NCBI GenBank assembly: GCA_007126575.1
Contig: SLBA01000091.1
Span: forward strand, 1 to 64,000
Origin: Gemmatimonadota bacterium
GTDB taxonomy: Bacteria > Gemmatimonadota > Gemmatimonadetes > Longimicrobiales > Gaopeijiaceae
Direction of reading: 5' to 3'
DNA length: 64,000 nt
Numbering within the stretch: the stretch's first letter is position 1; the number at the start of each line of letters is the position of its first letter. Positions 31,321-42,359 of this stretch are shown one piece after another. Under the pieces are notes generated by a model. That model had not been told where the DNA came from, ran no database searches, and was given only the letters and a program-made list of their open reading frames with translations. Made by a program: the position numbers and the translations under genes.

Positions 31321-32970
31321 CTACCGGCCCCCGAAGTGGGCCTTCGCCTCGTAGAGGGTGTCGACCGAGATTTCGACCACGCCCTGCTCGCGAGCGAAAC
31401 GCTCGGTGTTGCGCCGCGCCTTGCCGCGCACGAAGAAGGGGATCTTCCCGAGCTCCTTTTCGGCCTCGGCATTCCACTCGGGATCGATGTCGCCATCGGG
31501 CTCGGCAGCCAGAGCGGACGCGGGGACGGCGGAGTCGGCAGAAGCCCCGGGCTCTGCCGCGGGGATCACCGGAGCCGAGCCGGCCGGGGACCCACCGTTC
31601 GCGGTCGCCGGGTCGTTCGGGACCTCGGCGCGCAGATGCGAGGGGAGGGTGTCGTTTCCGAACTCGAAGTCCTCCTGGAACATCCCCAGCAGGTGCTCCT
31701 CGAGCCCCATCATGAGCGGGTGCACCCAGCTGTCGAAGAGCACGTTGGCGCCCTCGGGGCCCATGAGGGGCGAGTAGCGGGCGGGGAAGTCCTGCACGTG
31801 GACCGGCGCCGAAATGACCTGGCAGAAGATGCCCAGCCGCTTGGCGATGTGCCGCTCCATCTGCGTGCCCAGGATCAGCTCGGGGGCCGCCTCGCGGATG
31901 GCCTCCTCGACCTCGAGGTAGTCGTCGGTGATCAGCGGCTCGACCCCGTACTCCTTAGCGGCCGCCCGCACCTCGCGGGCGAACTCCCGGTTGTAGGCCC
32001 CGAGCCCCACGACCTCGAATCCCATCTCGTCGCGCGCCACCCGGGCGGCGGCCACGGCGTGCGTGGCGTCGCCGAAGATGAAGACGCGCTTGCCCGTCAG
32101 GTAGTTCGAGTCGACCGAGCGCGAGTACCAGGGAAGCTGGGTGTGCATCCGCTCGACCAGGCTGTCGGCTTCGAGTCCGGCGACCACGGCGACCTCGCGC
32201 AGGAAGTCGCGCGTGGCCCCCACCCCGATCGGCACCGTGGTGACCATCGGCTGCTTGAAGGTCCGCTTGAGCCAGGACGCCGCCGCGTGGGCCACCTCGG
32301 GATAGAGGACGACGTTGAAGTCGGCCTCGCCGAGGCGGGCCAGGTCGTGCGCAGTCGCGCCGAGGGGAGCGACGACGCGGACCTCGACTCCCACCGCCTC
32401 GAGGAGGCGCCGGATCTCGGCCGTGTCGTCGCGGTGACGGAAGCCGAGCGCGGTCGGCCCCAGCAGGTTGCACGAGGGCGCCTGGCCGGCCGGACGCTCG
32501 GGTCTGGGCTCGGCCGGGGGTGGCGCGTGCGGAGCCGCCAGCGCCCGCACCAGCTGGTAGAAGGTCTCGGAGGCGCCCCAGTTCTCCTTGCGCTGATACG
32601 CGGGGAGCTCGAGGGGGACGACCGGAATCGGGAGCCCGAGGCTTTCGGCGAGCCCTCCCGGGTTGTCCTGGATCAACTCCGCGGTGCACGAGGCCCCCAC
32701 CAGCATGACATCGGGCTTGAACCGCTCGTGGGCCTCGCGGACCGCGGTCTTGAGGAGCTCGGCGGTGTCCCCGCCCAGGTCCTGGGCCTGAAAGGTCGTG
32801 TACGTGACCGGGGGCCGGTGGTCGCGCCGCTCGATCATCGTGAACAGGAGGTCGGCGTAGGTGTCGCCCTGCGGCGCGTGCAGCACGTAGTGCACCCCCT
32901 TCATGGCGGTGGCGATGCGCATCGCGCCCACGTGGGGTGGCCCCTCGTAGGTCCAGATCGTGAGTTCCAT
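31321..32970 (-). CDS. bchB: Light-independent protochlorophyllide reductase subunit BchB
   Basis: BchB forms with BchN the NifDK-like catalytic part of DPOR, which reduces ring D of protochlorophyllide without light. It starts [20 protein letters not shown]; the aspartate expected to ligate the [4Fe-4S] cluster lies in [16 protein letters not shown], and [14 protein letters not shown] follows. The C-terminus bears the PCP-reductase domain ([20 protein letters not shown]...). Between them is an Ala/Pro/Glu-rich linker (about residues 455-490) longer than in many relatives. 549 residues. It directly abuts bchN. Confidence 0.98.
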   Translation of the reverse strand: MELTIWTYEGPPHVGAMRIATAMKGVHYVLHAPQGDTYADLLFTMIERRDHRPPVTYTTFQAQDLGGDTAELLKTAVREAHERFKPDVMLVGASCTAELIQDNPGGLAESLGLPIPVVPLELPAYQRKENWGASETFYQLVRALAAPHAPPPAEPRPERPAGQAPSCNLLGPTALGFRHRDDTAEIRRLLEAVGVEVRVVAPLGATAHDLARLGEADFNVVLYPEVAHAAASWLKRTFKQPMVTTVPIGVGATRDFLREVAVVAGLEADSLVERMHTQLPWYSRSVDSNYLTGKRVFIFGDATHAVAAARVARDEMGFEVVGLGAYNREFAREVRAAAKEYGVEPLITDDYLEVEEAIREAAPELILGTQMERHIAKRLGIFCQVISAPVHVQDFPARYSPLMGPEGANVLFDSWVHPLMMGLEEHLLGMFQEDFEFGNDTLPSHLRAEVPNDPATANGGSPAGSAPVIPAAEPGASADSAVPASALAAEPDGDIDPEWNAEAEKELGKIPFFVRGKARRNTERFAREQGVVEISVDTLYEAKAHFGGR

Positions 32971-35104
<2,134 letters not shown>

Positions 35105-35185
35105 ATGAAGGGCAGGAGGTCGTTCGAGGGCGGCGGGAGTCGGTCTCGAACCGGTGCTTGACCTGAGGCATGGAGGCCCCGTACG

Positions 35186-36112
35186 ATGGAAACCGAAATG
35201 GACGTTCAGGCTCGGAGAGTTGAGCGTTCTCCCCACCGTCCCTCTTCAGGAGACCGAGTCTCGATGCGTCCCCCCTCGCCTGATTCCCCTCCGACCGACA
35301 CCTCCGGATCCGCCCGCAGGCAGGAGCTCTTCCTGGATCGCCGACGGGGTACGGTCGACGGGGGCCGGTCGCTGATGCTCGGCTGGACCCAGGGCATCGG
35401 GACCCAGGCCGTTCACACCGTCCGGCTGCCCCGGCCCGCCGCCTCCAACCGGCTGAACCATGAGCTGGCGGTCGGAGAGCGGGCGCGGTTCCTCGAGTTG
35501 ATCCGGCGGGTCGAGGAGGCCCCGATCGAAGCCTTTATCGACACCCTGATCGAGCGGGGGGTGAGCGCGGAGCGGATCCTCAGGGATCTGGTCACGCCGA
35601 CCGCACGGACGATGGGAGAGGAGTGGACCCAGGACCGCTGCACCTTCGTCGACGTCACCCTTGTCACCGGAAGGCTGCAGAGGATCGTCCGCTCGCTGGC
35701 GCAGCGGGACCCGCTCGGGATGGACGAGCCCGAGTCGAACGCTCCGGCCGTGCTCGTCTCGTCGTTGCCCCGCCAGCAGCACACGCTCGGGCTCCTGGTC
35801 GTGGCCGAGTTCTTTCGGCGGGCCCGGTGGCAGGTGAGCGTGGGGCCGCCGGTGGGTCCCGCCTCACCGGGCGATGTGGTGGCCGGCCGGCACATCGACG
35901 TGCTGGCCCTGTCGCTGCCGCTGATCGAGCTTCTTCCCCTCGCACGCAGAGAAATCAGCAAACTTCGGAAGCTGTCCCGAAACCCGTCGATCGGAATCGT
36001 GGTCGGCGGACCGGTCCTTCTCACCAATCCCGGGGTAGTGGACGATGTGGGGGCCGATGCCTCCGCCCCCGAGGCCCATCTGGCGCCCGAGGTGGCTCGC
36101 GCCTTCCTATGA
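35186..36112 (+). CDS. aerR: Cobalamin-binding PpsR antirepressor AerR/PpaA
   Basis: AerR/PpaA proteins bind cobalamin and antagonise CrtJ/PpsR in a light-dependent way. The 308-residue sequence shows the family helical block LVTPTARTMGEEWTQDRCTF and DVTLVTGRLQRIVRSL, and a Rossmann-like B12 domain with LPRQQHTLGLLVVAEFFRR, where His199 fits the lower axial ligand (xxHxxG), and VVGGPVLLTNPG near the end. No HTH is present, as expected. The ATG at 35186 has GGAGG nine bases upstream. The first 60 residues are low-complexity, so a later start is possible. It is co-directional and overlapping or nearly so with ppsR. Confidence 0.92.
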   Translation: METEMDVQARRVERSPHRPSSGDRVSMRPPSPDSPPTDTSGSARRQELFLDRRRGTVDGGRSLMLGWTQGIGTQAVHTVRLPRPAASNRLNHELAVGERARFLELIRRVEEAPIEAFIDTLIERGVSAERILRDLVTPTARTMGEEWTQDRCTFVDVTLVTGRLQRIVRSLAQRDPLGMDEPESNAPAVLVSSLPRQQHTLGLLVVAEFFRRARWQVSVGPPVGPASPGDVVAGRHIDVLALSLPLIELLPLARREISKLRKLSRNPSIGIVVGGPVLLTNPGVVDDVGADASAPEAHLAPEVARAFL

Positions 36113-36177
36113 TGCCTGAACGCCTTACCTTTTATACTCCCGGTTCCACCCGAGAGTCCGAATCTGCGAGGGATCGC

Positions 36178-37602
36178 ATGAAGTCCCAGGCGACGAATTT
36201 TTTCCAGCCCCCAGGGGAGCCCCACGAGGGTACGCTGGACGCGGTGCTGAATCGCGTCGTTCACGCCTCGGCCGACCTTGCCCTTCGGGTTTCGGGGGAT
36301 GGTGTCATCGAGGAGGTCTTCCGCCGAGGGGTGTTCGAGTCGGAAGGGCTCGACGTCTGGGTGGGCCGGCCGTGGGCCGAGACCGTGATCCCGGACACCC
36401 GCGAGAAGGTGGGCCAGCTCCTGGCGGACGCGGACCGGGCCGGCATGGCGCGGGAGCGGCAGGTGAACCACCTGCTTCCGGGCGGCCGCGAGGTCCCGGT
36501 GGGCTACAAGCTGATCGCCCTCGGGCCCAACGAGGGCTTTCTGGCGATCGGAACCAACCTGCAGCCGCTCTCCGACCTTCAGCGGCAGCTGATCGAGGCG
36601 CAGCAGGCGCTGGAGCGCGACTACTGGCGCCTGCGGCAGGTCGAGACCCGCTATCGCCTCCTCTTCCAGCGGTCGATCGAAGCGGTGCTCCTTCTCGAGG
36701 CGAGCACCTTCAAGGTCCTCGACGCGAATCGCGCCGCGGGCCGGGTCTTCGGTGTTCCGGCCCGGAAGCTCTCGGGCAACACCTTCCCCGATGACGCCCC
36801 ACTCGACGCCGAGGTTCGCGACGAAGTCCGGTCGCACCTCATTGGGGTCCGCGACCGGGGGCGGTCGGAGACGCTGACCATCTCCTTCGCCGGCGGTGAG
36901 ACGTGGCGCATGGAGGCCTCGCTGATACGGGAGGAGCGCGACGGGGTGCTCCTCGTCCACCTTTCGGACGTCGAGGAGAGGAGGGGACGCTCGGATCACC
37001 CGCGCGGGGTCGACGTGCTTCGGCTCCTTCAGCAGGCGCCCGACGCCTACGTCGTGACGGACCGGAGCGCCCGAATCCTGATCGCCAACCGCGCCTTTCT
37101 GCAGCTGGTCCAGATGAATTCCGAGGAGGACATCCTCGGGCAGAGCCTGGGACGCTGGCTCGGACGGCCCGGGGCGGATCTGACCGTGCTTCTGACGAAT
37201 CTCGAGAAGTTCGGCGAGGTTCGACTCTTCCCCACGACGATCTACTCCTCGCTCGACCTGGAGTCCGATGTCGAGATCTCGGCCGTCCTGACCGAAGACC
37301 AGGAGCCGCCCTGCATCGGGATCACGATCCGCAATGTGAGCCGTCGCATCGGAAGTGGGGAGCCGACGACCAGTCGCGAGGTCTTCGAAGCGCTCGAGAA
37401 CATGACGGGTCAGGTCGGGAAGGTTTCGCTCAAGGAGCTGGTGCAGAACACCGTCGCCCTCGTCGAGGAACATTTCATCGAGGCGGCCCTGAACCTGACC
37501 GATGGAAACCGCACGGCGGCCGCAGAAATTCTCGGTGTCAGCCGGCAGTCCCTGTACACGAAACTCCGACGCTACGATGTCGATGCTCCCGATCCCTCCT
37601 GA
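36178..37602 (+). CDS. ppsR: Photosynthesis gene repressor PpsR/CrtJ
   Basis: PpsR represses bch, crt and antenna genes by binding TGT-N12-ACA palindromes as a tetramer. The protein has an N-terminal PAS-like domain, a Gln-rich coiled linker (SDLQRQLIEAQQALERDYW), two further PAS domains (about residues 160-265 and 285-395) and a C-terminal Fis-type HTH (DGNRTAAAEILGVSRQSLYT). I start at the ATG at 36178 (GAGGG upstream, 474 residues); an earlier ATG at 36109, overlapping aerR, gives 497. Only one cysteine is visible (PPCIGIT), and none in the HTH, so disulfide redox control as in Rhodobacter is unlikely. Its target boxes lie before bchC, bchG and bchF/aerR. Confidence 0.93.
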   Translation: MKSQATNFFQPPGEPHEGTLDAVLNRVVHASADLALRVSGDGVIEEVFRRGVFESEGLDVWVGRPWAETVIPDTREKVGQLLADADRAGMARERQVNHLLPGGREVPVGYKLIALGPNEGFLAIGTNLQPLSDLQRQLIEAQQALERDYWRLRQVETRYRLLFQRSIEAVLLLEASTFKVLDANRAAGRVFGVPARKLSGNTFPDDAPLDAEVRDEVRSHLIGVRDRGRSETLTISFAGGETWRMEASLIREERDGVLLVHLSDVEERRGRSDHPRGVDVLRLLQQAPDAYVVTDRSARILIANRAFLQLVQMNSEEDILGQSLGRWLGRPGADLTVLLTNLEKFGEVRLFPTTIYSSLDLESDVEISAVLTEDQEPPCIGITIRNVSRRIGSGEPTTSREVFEALENMTGQVGKVSLKELVQNTVALVEEHFIEAALNLTDGNRTAAAEILGVSRQSLYTKLRRYDVDAPDPS

Positions 37603-37611
37603 TCGCTCAGG

Positions 37612-37643
37612 GTCCCTCCGGGGACTATGGGACGGTTTTTTTT
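37612..37643 (+). terminator. Intrinsic terminator of aerR-ppsR
   Basis: GTCCC at 37612-37616 pairs with GGGAC at 37629-37633 (or with the nearer GGGAC at 37621-37625), followed by GG and a run of eight T (37636-37643). It isolates the regulator operon from the bchG operon ten bases further on. Confidence 0.75.
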
Positions 37644-37652
37644 ACCCCCAAC

Positions 37653-37696
37653 TGTCCAGTTTACTTGACGAACCCATCTGTAAGTCAAAGATTACA
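37653..37696. promoter_or_regulatory. Tandem PpsR/CrtJ-type boxes upstream of bchG
   Basis: TGTCCAGTTTACTTGACG (37653-37670) and TGTAAGTCAAAGATTACA (37679-37696) are two TGT-N12-ACR palindromes separated by exactly 8 bp, as at bchC. The second is the textbook TGTAA-N8-TTACA form. TTGACG in the first box can act as -35; I see no good -10 at the right distance. The first ten bases of the upstream box are identical to the bchC upstream box. Confidence 0.88.
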
Positions 37697-37730
37697 CCCT
37701 GAGAGACGGGCGTACCCACAGCCTGGGGCC

Positions 37731-38585
37731 GTGCTGGAGTTGTTCAAACCCATCACCTGGTTCCCTCCGATGTGGGCATTCCTCTGTGGGGCGATCTCGT
37801 CCGGAGTGGCTCCGGGTGAGCGGTGGCCGATCGTCCTGCTCGGGGTGGCCGTGGCCGGCCCCCTGGTCTGTGCGACAAGCCAGGCCGTAAACGACTGGTT
37901 CGACCGGAGGGTCGATGCGATCAACGAACCCCAGCGACCGATTCCTTCAGGCCGGATCCCCGGCCGATGGGGGCTGTACCTCGCCATCCTCTGGACGGTG
38001 GTGTCGGCGGGCGCGGGCTGGTTTCTCGGAATCTGGGGCTTCACGGCCACTCTCGTGGCCCTGGCCTTCGCGTGGGCGTACTCGGCGCCGCCCCTGCGCC
38101 TCAAACAGAACGGCTGGTACGGGAATCTCGCCGTGGGAATCTCCTATGAGGGAATCGCCTGGTTCACCGGGGCGGCCGTGCTCCTCGGGGGAGTCCTTCC
38201 CGGGTGGCCGATCATCGTGGTGGCTCTCCTCTACAGCCTGGGAGCGCACGGGATCATGACGCTCAACGACTACAAGGCGATCGAAGGGGACCGGCAGATG
38301 GGGATCCGTTCGCTCCCGGCCGCACTCGGACCGCAACGGGCTGCCCAGGTGGCGAGTGCGGTCATGGTCCTGGCCCAGATCGCCGTCATCGCACTCCTCG
38401 TCCTCTGGGGTCTTGCGGCCTACGCGGCGGGGGTGGGTCTCCTCCTGGCGGTGCAGATTCCCATGTTGGCCCGCTTTCTGGCGGCTCCGACCGAACGGGC
38501 GCTCTGGTACTCGGCTCTCGGGGTCCCCCTCTTCGTGAGTGGGATGATGGTCACCGCCTTCGGGCTTCGGGCGGGAGGGCTGTAA
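37731..38585 (+). CDS. bchG: Bacteriochlorophyll synthase BchG
   Basis: BchG esterifies bacteriochlorophyllide a with geranylgeranyl (or phytyl) diphosphate. It is a UbiA-family prenyltransferase with about eight to nine helices; the diphosphate-binding motif NDWFDRRVDAINEPQRPIPS and the second Asp-rich motif YKAIEGDRQMG are clear. No ATG precedes the conserved FKPITWFPPMWAF; I use the GTG at 37731 (284 residues). The start lies 34 bases after the PpsR boxes. It heads an eight-gene plus-strand operon through ppsA in which nearly every junction overlaps. The stop overlaps the next ATG (TAATG). Confidence 0.95.
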   Translation: MLELFKPITWFPPMWAFLCGAISSGVAPGERWPIVLLGVAVAGPLVCATSQAVNDWFDRRVDAINEPQRPIPSGRIPGRWGLYLAILWTVVSAGAGWFLGIWGFTATLVALAFAWAYSAPPLRLKQNGWYGNLAVGISYEGIAWFTGAAVLLGGVLPGWPIIVVALLYSLGAHGIMTLNDYKAIEGDRQMGIRSLPAALGPQRAAQVASAVMVLAQIAVIALLVLWGLAAYAAGVGLLLAVQIPMLARFLAAPTERALWYSALGVPLFVSGMMVTAFGLRAGGL

Positions 38586-39922
38586 TGAGTTCCGCGGCCG
38601 GCTCCCTGACGTGGTCCAGCATCGCACGCCTGGCACTCGTGCAGGTTGCGATCGGCTCCGTCATGGTCCTTATGACCTCGACGCTGAACCGCGTCATGAT
38701 CGTCGAGCTCGGGCTCGCCGCGGCCGTCCCGGGAGCCCTGGTGGCCCTGCACTTCGCCGTCCAGCTTCTTCGGCCCCGCATGGGGTTCCATTCCGATGTG
38801 GGCGGGCGTCGGATCAACTGGATCGTCGGAGGGATGGCGCTGGTCGTCGTGAGCGGATTCGCGGCGTCTGTCGCGACCTCGTGGATGTCGGTAAACCGAA
38901 CCGCCGGGATCACCCTGGCGCTCGCCTCCTTCGTGGGACTTGGGGCAGGGATCAGCGCCTCGTCGACCCCCCTGCTCGCCTACCTGGCCGAGCGGGTCGA
39001 GGAGCACCGGATGGCTGCGGCGGCCGCGCTCTTCTGGATCCTGATGATCGCGGGAATGATCGCGACGGCCGGGATCGCGGGGACCTTCCTGGACCCCTTC
39101 ACCTACCCACGGATGATGGCCGTCACCGGCGGGGTCTGCGGGGTCGCCATGCTCCTCACCCTGATCGCGGTCTGGGGGCGACGCGACGGCGTGGTCGTGA
39201 ATCCACTCCGCGGCACCGGCGAGAGCGACCAGTCCCGCGTCTCCTTTCGCGACGCCTTCGCGGCCATGTGGGCCGATCCGCAGTCTCGCCGCTTCGCGAT
39301 CTTCGTCTTCGTCTCGATGCTGGCCTACAGCGCGCAGGAGATCATCCTTGAGCCCTTCGCCGGCTCGATCTTCGGGCTCACTCCGGGAGAGTCGACCCGG
39401 GTGGCGGGACTCCAGCACGGGGGGGCCCTCCTGGGGATGGCGGTGGGCGCGATCGGGGCCTCGCGCTTCAGCACCCTGCCCCGCTGGTCCGCGGCCGGAT
39501 GTATCGGGTCGGCGCTGGCCCTTCTGGCCCTGGCCGCCACCCCCGGGCTGGGGTCGGTCACCGCCATGAAGGCCTCGGTCTTCGCGCTGGGTGTGGCGAA
39601 CGGCGTCTTCGCCGTGGCCGCGATCGGCGCGATGATGGGGCTGACCGTGAAGGGGAAGGCCGGAGGGGCCGGACTCCGGATGGGATTCTGGGGGGCCGCG
39701 CAGGCGATGGCCTACGGCGCCGGGGGGCTGATGGGCGCGGTTCTCTCCGATCTGGCCCGGACCCTCCTGGGCTCTCCGGTCATCGGCTACATCTCGGTCT
39801 TCCTCCTCGAGGCCGTCCTCTTCGTCGCGGCCGCCGGGATCGTGCTCACCGTGTCCAGCGCCGGGCAGGCCCGGGGTCTCCGACCGATTCGACGCGCCGT
39901 CGCACTGTCGGGGCCATCATGA
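38585..39922 (+). CDS. BCD-family MFS transporter next to bchG
   Basis: This 445-residue, 12-helix PucC/LhaA-family protein corresponds in position to the gene long known as orf428 between bchG and bchP in Rhodobacter. It has VQVAIGSVMVLMTSTLNRVM, MGFHSDVGGRRINW, YSAQEIILEPFAGSIFGL and a terminal pair of helices. Family members deliver or sort (bacterio)chlorophyll or prevent its futile accumulation during assembly; the exact task of this member is unknown. Translation is coupled to both neighbours (TAATG and ATGA overlaps). It is related to the lhaA product in the window, making two BCD paralogues in one cluster. Confidence 0.9.
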   Translation: MSSAAGSLTWSSIARLALVQVAIGSVMVLMTSTLNRVMIVELGLAAAVPGALVALHFAVQLLRPRMGFHSDVGGRRINWIVGGMALVVVSGFAASVATSWMSVNRTAGITLALASFVGLGAGISASSTPLLAYLAERVEEHRMAAAAALFWILMIAGMIATAGIAGTFLDPFTYPRMMAVTGGVCGVAMLLTLIAVWGRRDGVVVNPLRGTGESDQSRVSFRDAFAAMWADPQSRRFAIFVFVSMLAYSAQEIILEPFAGSIFGLTPGESTRVAGLQHGGALLGMAVGAIGASRFSTLPRWSAAGCIGSALALLALAATPGLGSVTAMKASVFALGVANGVFAVAAIGAMMGLTVKGKAGGAGLRMGFWGAAQAMAYGAGGLMGAVLSDLARTLLGSPVIGYISVFLLEAVLFVAAAGIVLTVSSAGQARGLRPIRRAVALSGPS

Positions 39923-41172
39923 GTGTCACTCGTGCTCTTCCCGTTCTAGACTCCACGGGCGCACCCACCGCCGTCTGGGCGGCCGAGCCGGGCCCGGCAC
40001 ACTCCCGCGACCTGTGCACCGACTGCGGAATCTCACGGTCGTCGGACCCCGGCCGCTGTGGCCGGGCCTGCCAGTTCATCGATCCGCGCTACGAGGAGTT
40101 GGAGCGAAAGGCCCACGGTCGATCGCGCGACGCCGGCCGACCCGACGAGCTTCACTTCGGACCCTTCCGTCGGATCCTCCGCGCGCGTCTCTCGACCCCG
40201 CTCGAAGGATCCCAGTGGACCGGAATCACGACCCGGGTCGGGGCCCGACTCCTCGAGACCGGTGCCGTCGACGCGGTCCTGACGATGGCGTCGGATCCCG
40301 ACGACCCCTGGAAGCCCCGCCCCGTCCTCGTCACCGAGCCCGAAGGGATGCGGGCCTGCCGGGGAATGAAGATGGGCTACGCCCCCCTGCTCTCTCTGCT
40401 CGAGCCGGCGATCGAGCGTGGCTGGACCCGACTCGCCGTGATCGGGATCCCCTGTCAGGTGCACGCGCTGCGTGCGCTCGAAGAGGAGCTCGACTTCGAG
40501 CGGCTGTATGTCATCGGGACCCCGTGTTCCGACAACACCACCACCGAGAATTTCCACACCTTCCTGGACCTTCTCTCCTCGCGCCCCGACCAGATCGAGT
40601 ACCTGGAGTTTCGCCCGGACTACCGGGTCGAGTTGCGGTTCTCGGACGGAGAGACGCGAGAGATCCCCTTTCTCGACCTGCCGATCTCGGACCTGCCCGA
40701 CGACTTCTTCCCCCTCACCTGCCGCAGCTGCGTGGACTACGTGAATGTCCTGGCAGACCTGACGGTCGGCTACATGGGTGGCGAGGGGCACCAGTGGCTA
40801 CTCGTCCGCAACGACCGGGGCGAAGAGCTGGTCGAACTGCTCGGCACCGAGCTCGAGACCACCGAGCCGGGGAGCGCCGGCAAGCGGGCCGGGCCGGTCC
40901 GGGGATTCCTCGGAAACCTGGAACGCGCCTCGGGAGGCCTCCCCGTACGGAGAACCCCCCGCTGGCTGAAGCCGATCGTGAGCTTCCTGATGCCTCGCAT
41001 CGGTCCCCGCGGACTGGAGTTCGCACGGGCCCGACTCGAGATGAAGGCACTCGAATCCATCGTGCACCTGCGTCGGGAACGACCCCGCAGGATGCGCCGC
41101 ATGATCCCTCCGCACGTGTGGTCACTCGCCGAACCATACGGTCTGGAACCTGAACCCGGGGAAACCCCATGA
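39919..41172 (+). CDS. bciB: Ferredoxin-dependent 8-vinyl (divinyl chlorophyllide) reductase BciB
   Basis: BciB is a flavin and iron-sulfur enzyme of the F420 hydrogenase beta-subunit (FrhB) superfamily that reduces the C8 vinyl group. The sequence opens with a cysteine cluster (CTDCGISRSSDPGRCGRACQ), continues with RACRGMKMGYAPLLSLL, IGIPCQVHALRALE, YVIGTPCSDNTT and CRSCVDYVNVLADLTVGYMG, and ends with a helical tail. Length 417 residues. It is inserted between the BCD transporter and bchP with ATGA overlaps on both sides. Many purple bacteria use BchJ/BciA or BchXYZ itself for this step. The cysteine-rich enzyme would be another client of the NfuA-like protein. Confidence 0.92.
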   Translation: MSVTRALPVLDSTGAPTAVWAAEPGPAHSRDLCTDCGISRSSDPGRCGRACQFIDPRYEELERKAHGRSRDAGRPDELHFGPFRRILRARLSTPLEGSQWTGITTRVGARLLETGAVDAVLTMASDPDDPWKPRPVLVTEPEGMRACRGMKMGYAPLLSLLEPAIERGWTRLAVIGIPCQVHALRALEEELDFERLYVIGTPCSDNTTTENFHTFLDLLSSRPDQIEYLEFRPDYRVELRFSDGETREIPFLDLPISDLPDDFFPLTCRSCVDYVNVLADLTVGYMGGEGHQWLLVRNDRGEELVELLGTELETTEPGSAGKRAGPVRGFLGNLERASGGLPVRRTPRWLKPIVSFLMPRIGPRGLEFARARLEMKALESIVHLRRERPRRMRRMIPPHVWSLAEPYGLEPEPGETP

Positions 41173-42359
41173 GTGACCGTTACGACGCCGTTGTAGTAGG
41201 GGGAGGCCCCTCGGGCGCCACCGCCGCCCACGACCTCGCCACCCAGGGATACAAGGTCCTGCTCCTCGACCGCCAGGGACGCGTGAAGCCCTGCGGGGGT
41301 GCGGTGCCACCGAGACTCCTCCAGGAGTTCGACGTTCCGGAATCGATGCTCGTCAATCGCGTCGATACGGCGCGGATCCTCTCCCCTTCGGGGCGGAGTG
41401 TCGACATCCCCGTGGGGGACGGCTTCGTGGGGATGGTGGACCGGGGCCCCTTCGACGAGTGGCTGCGAACCCGGGCCGCCGATGCGGGCGCCGAGCGGGT
41501 GGTGGGCAACTTCGAGTCGATCGAGAACGCCGGCACCGGACGGCCCCGGATCCGCTTTCGCGAAGGGGGCTCACGCCGCGGCCCGGTGCGCACCGTCGAG
41601 GCCCGGATGGTGATCGGGGCCGACGGCGCGCTCTCTCAGGTCGCCCGGCAGGCGGTCCCGAACTCGAAGAAGGGGCGGTTCGTCTTCGCCTACCACGAGA
41701 TCGTGCGCTCCCCCGAGGGTGACTCGCAGAGCTTCGGCGCCAACCGCTGCGATGTGTACTACCGCGGAGACCTCTCCCCCGACTTCTACGCCTGGGTCTT
41801 TCCCCACGGGGACACGACCTCGATCGGGACCGGGACCGAGCAGAAGGGCTTCGACATGCGGGGCGCGATCGACTCCCTGCGGCAGTCCACCGGGCTCGAC
41901 GGCCTCGAAACGCTGAAGAAGGAAGGCGCACCGATCCCCCTCAAGGCCCTCCCCCGCTGGGAGAATGGCCGCGACGTGATCCTCGCCGGTGACGCCGCGG
42001 GTGTCGTGGCGCCCTCTTCGGGGGAAGGGATCTTCTACGCCATGACCGGCGGACGCCTCGCCGCCCTGTCGGTGCACGAGGCCCTCGAGACCGGCGATGT
42101 CCGCGCCCTGAAGCGGGCCCGGCGCCGCTTCCTGCGCACGCACGGGATGGTCTTCACGGTGCTCGGGGTGATGCAGTGGTTCTGGTACACGACCGACAGC
42201 CGCCGAGAACGCTTCGTGCGGATCTGCCAGGACCGCGACGTGCAGGAGCTTACCTTCGACGGCTACATGCACAAGGAGCTCGTCAAGGCGAAGCCGCTCG
42301 CCCACGCCCGGATCTTCTTCAAGAACATCGGGCACCTGACGGGGCTGGTACCGGCATGA
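41169..42359 (+). CDS. bchP: Geranylgeranyl diphosphate/bacteriochlorophyll reductase BchP
   Basis: BchP saturates three double bonds of the geranylgeranyl tail to phytyl, using NADPH. It is a flavoprotein monooxygenase-fold enzyme: the FAD site VVVGGGPSGATAAHDLA begins at residue 8, KPCGGAVPPRLLQEF follows, and a second FAD motif ILAGDAAGVVAPSSGEGI appears near residue 277. The 396-residue length is typical. Start overlaps the bciB stop and stop overlaps the crtE start. The C-terminal 60 residues contain FWYTTDSRRERFV and a KPLAHARIFFKNIGHL segment seen in BchP proteins. Confidence 0.96.
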   Translation: MSDRYDAVVVGGGPSGATAAHDLATQGYKVLLLDRQGRVKPCGGAVPPRLLQEFDVPESMLVNRVDTARILSPSGRSVDIPVGDGFVGMVDRGPFDEWLRTRAADAGAERVVGNFESIENAGTGRPRIRFREGGSRRGPVRTVEARMVIGADGALSQVARQAVPNSKKGRFVFAYHEIVRSPEGDSQSFGANRCDVYYRGDLSPDFYAWVFPHGDTTSIGTGTEQKGFDMRGAIDSLRQSTGLDGLETLKKEGAPIPLKALPRWENGRDVILAGDAAGVVAPSSGEGIFYAMTGGRLAALSVHEALETGDVRALKRARRRFLRTHGMVFTVLGVMQWFWYTTDSRRERFVRICQDRDVQELTFDGYMHKELVKAKPLAHARIFFKNIGHLTGLVPA

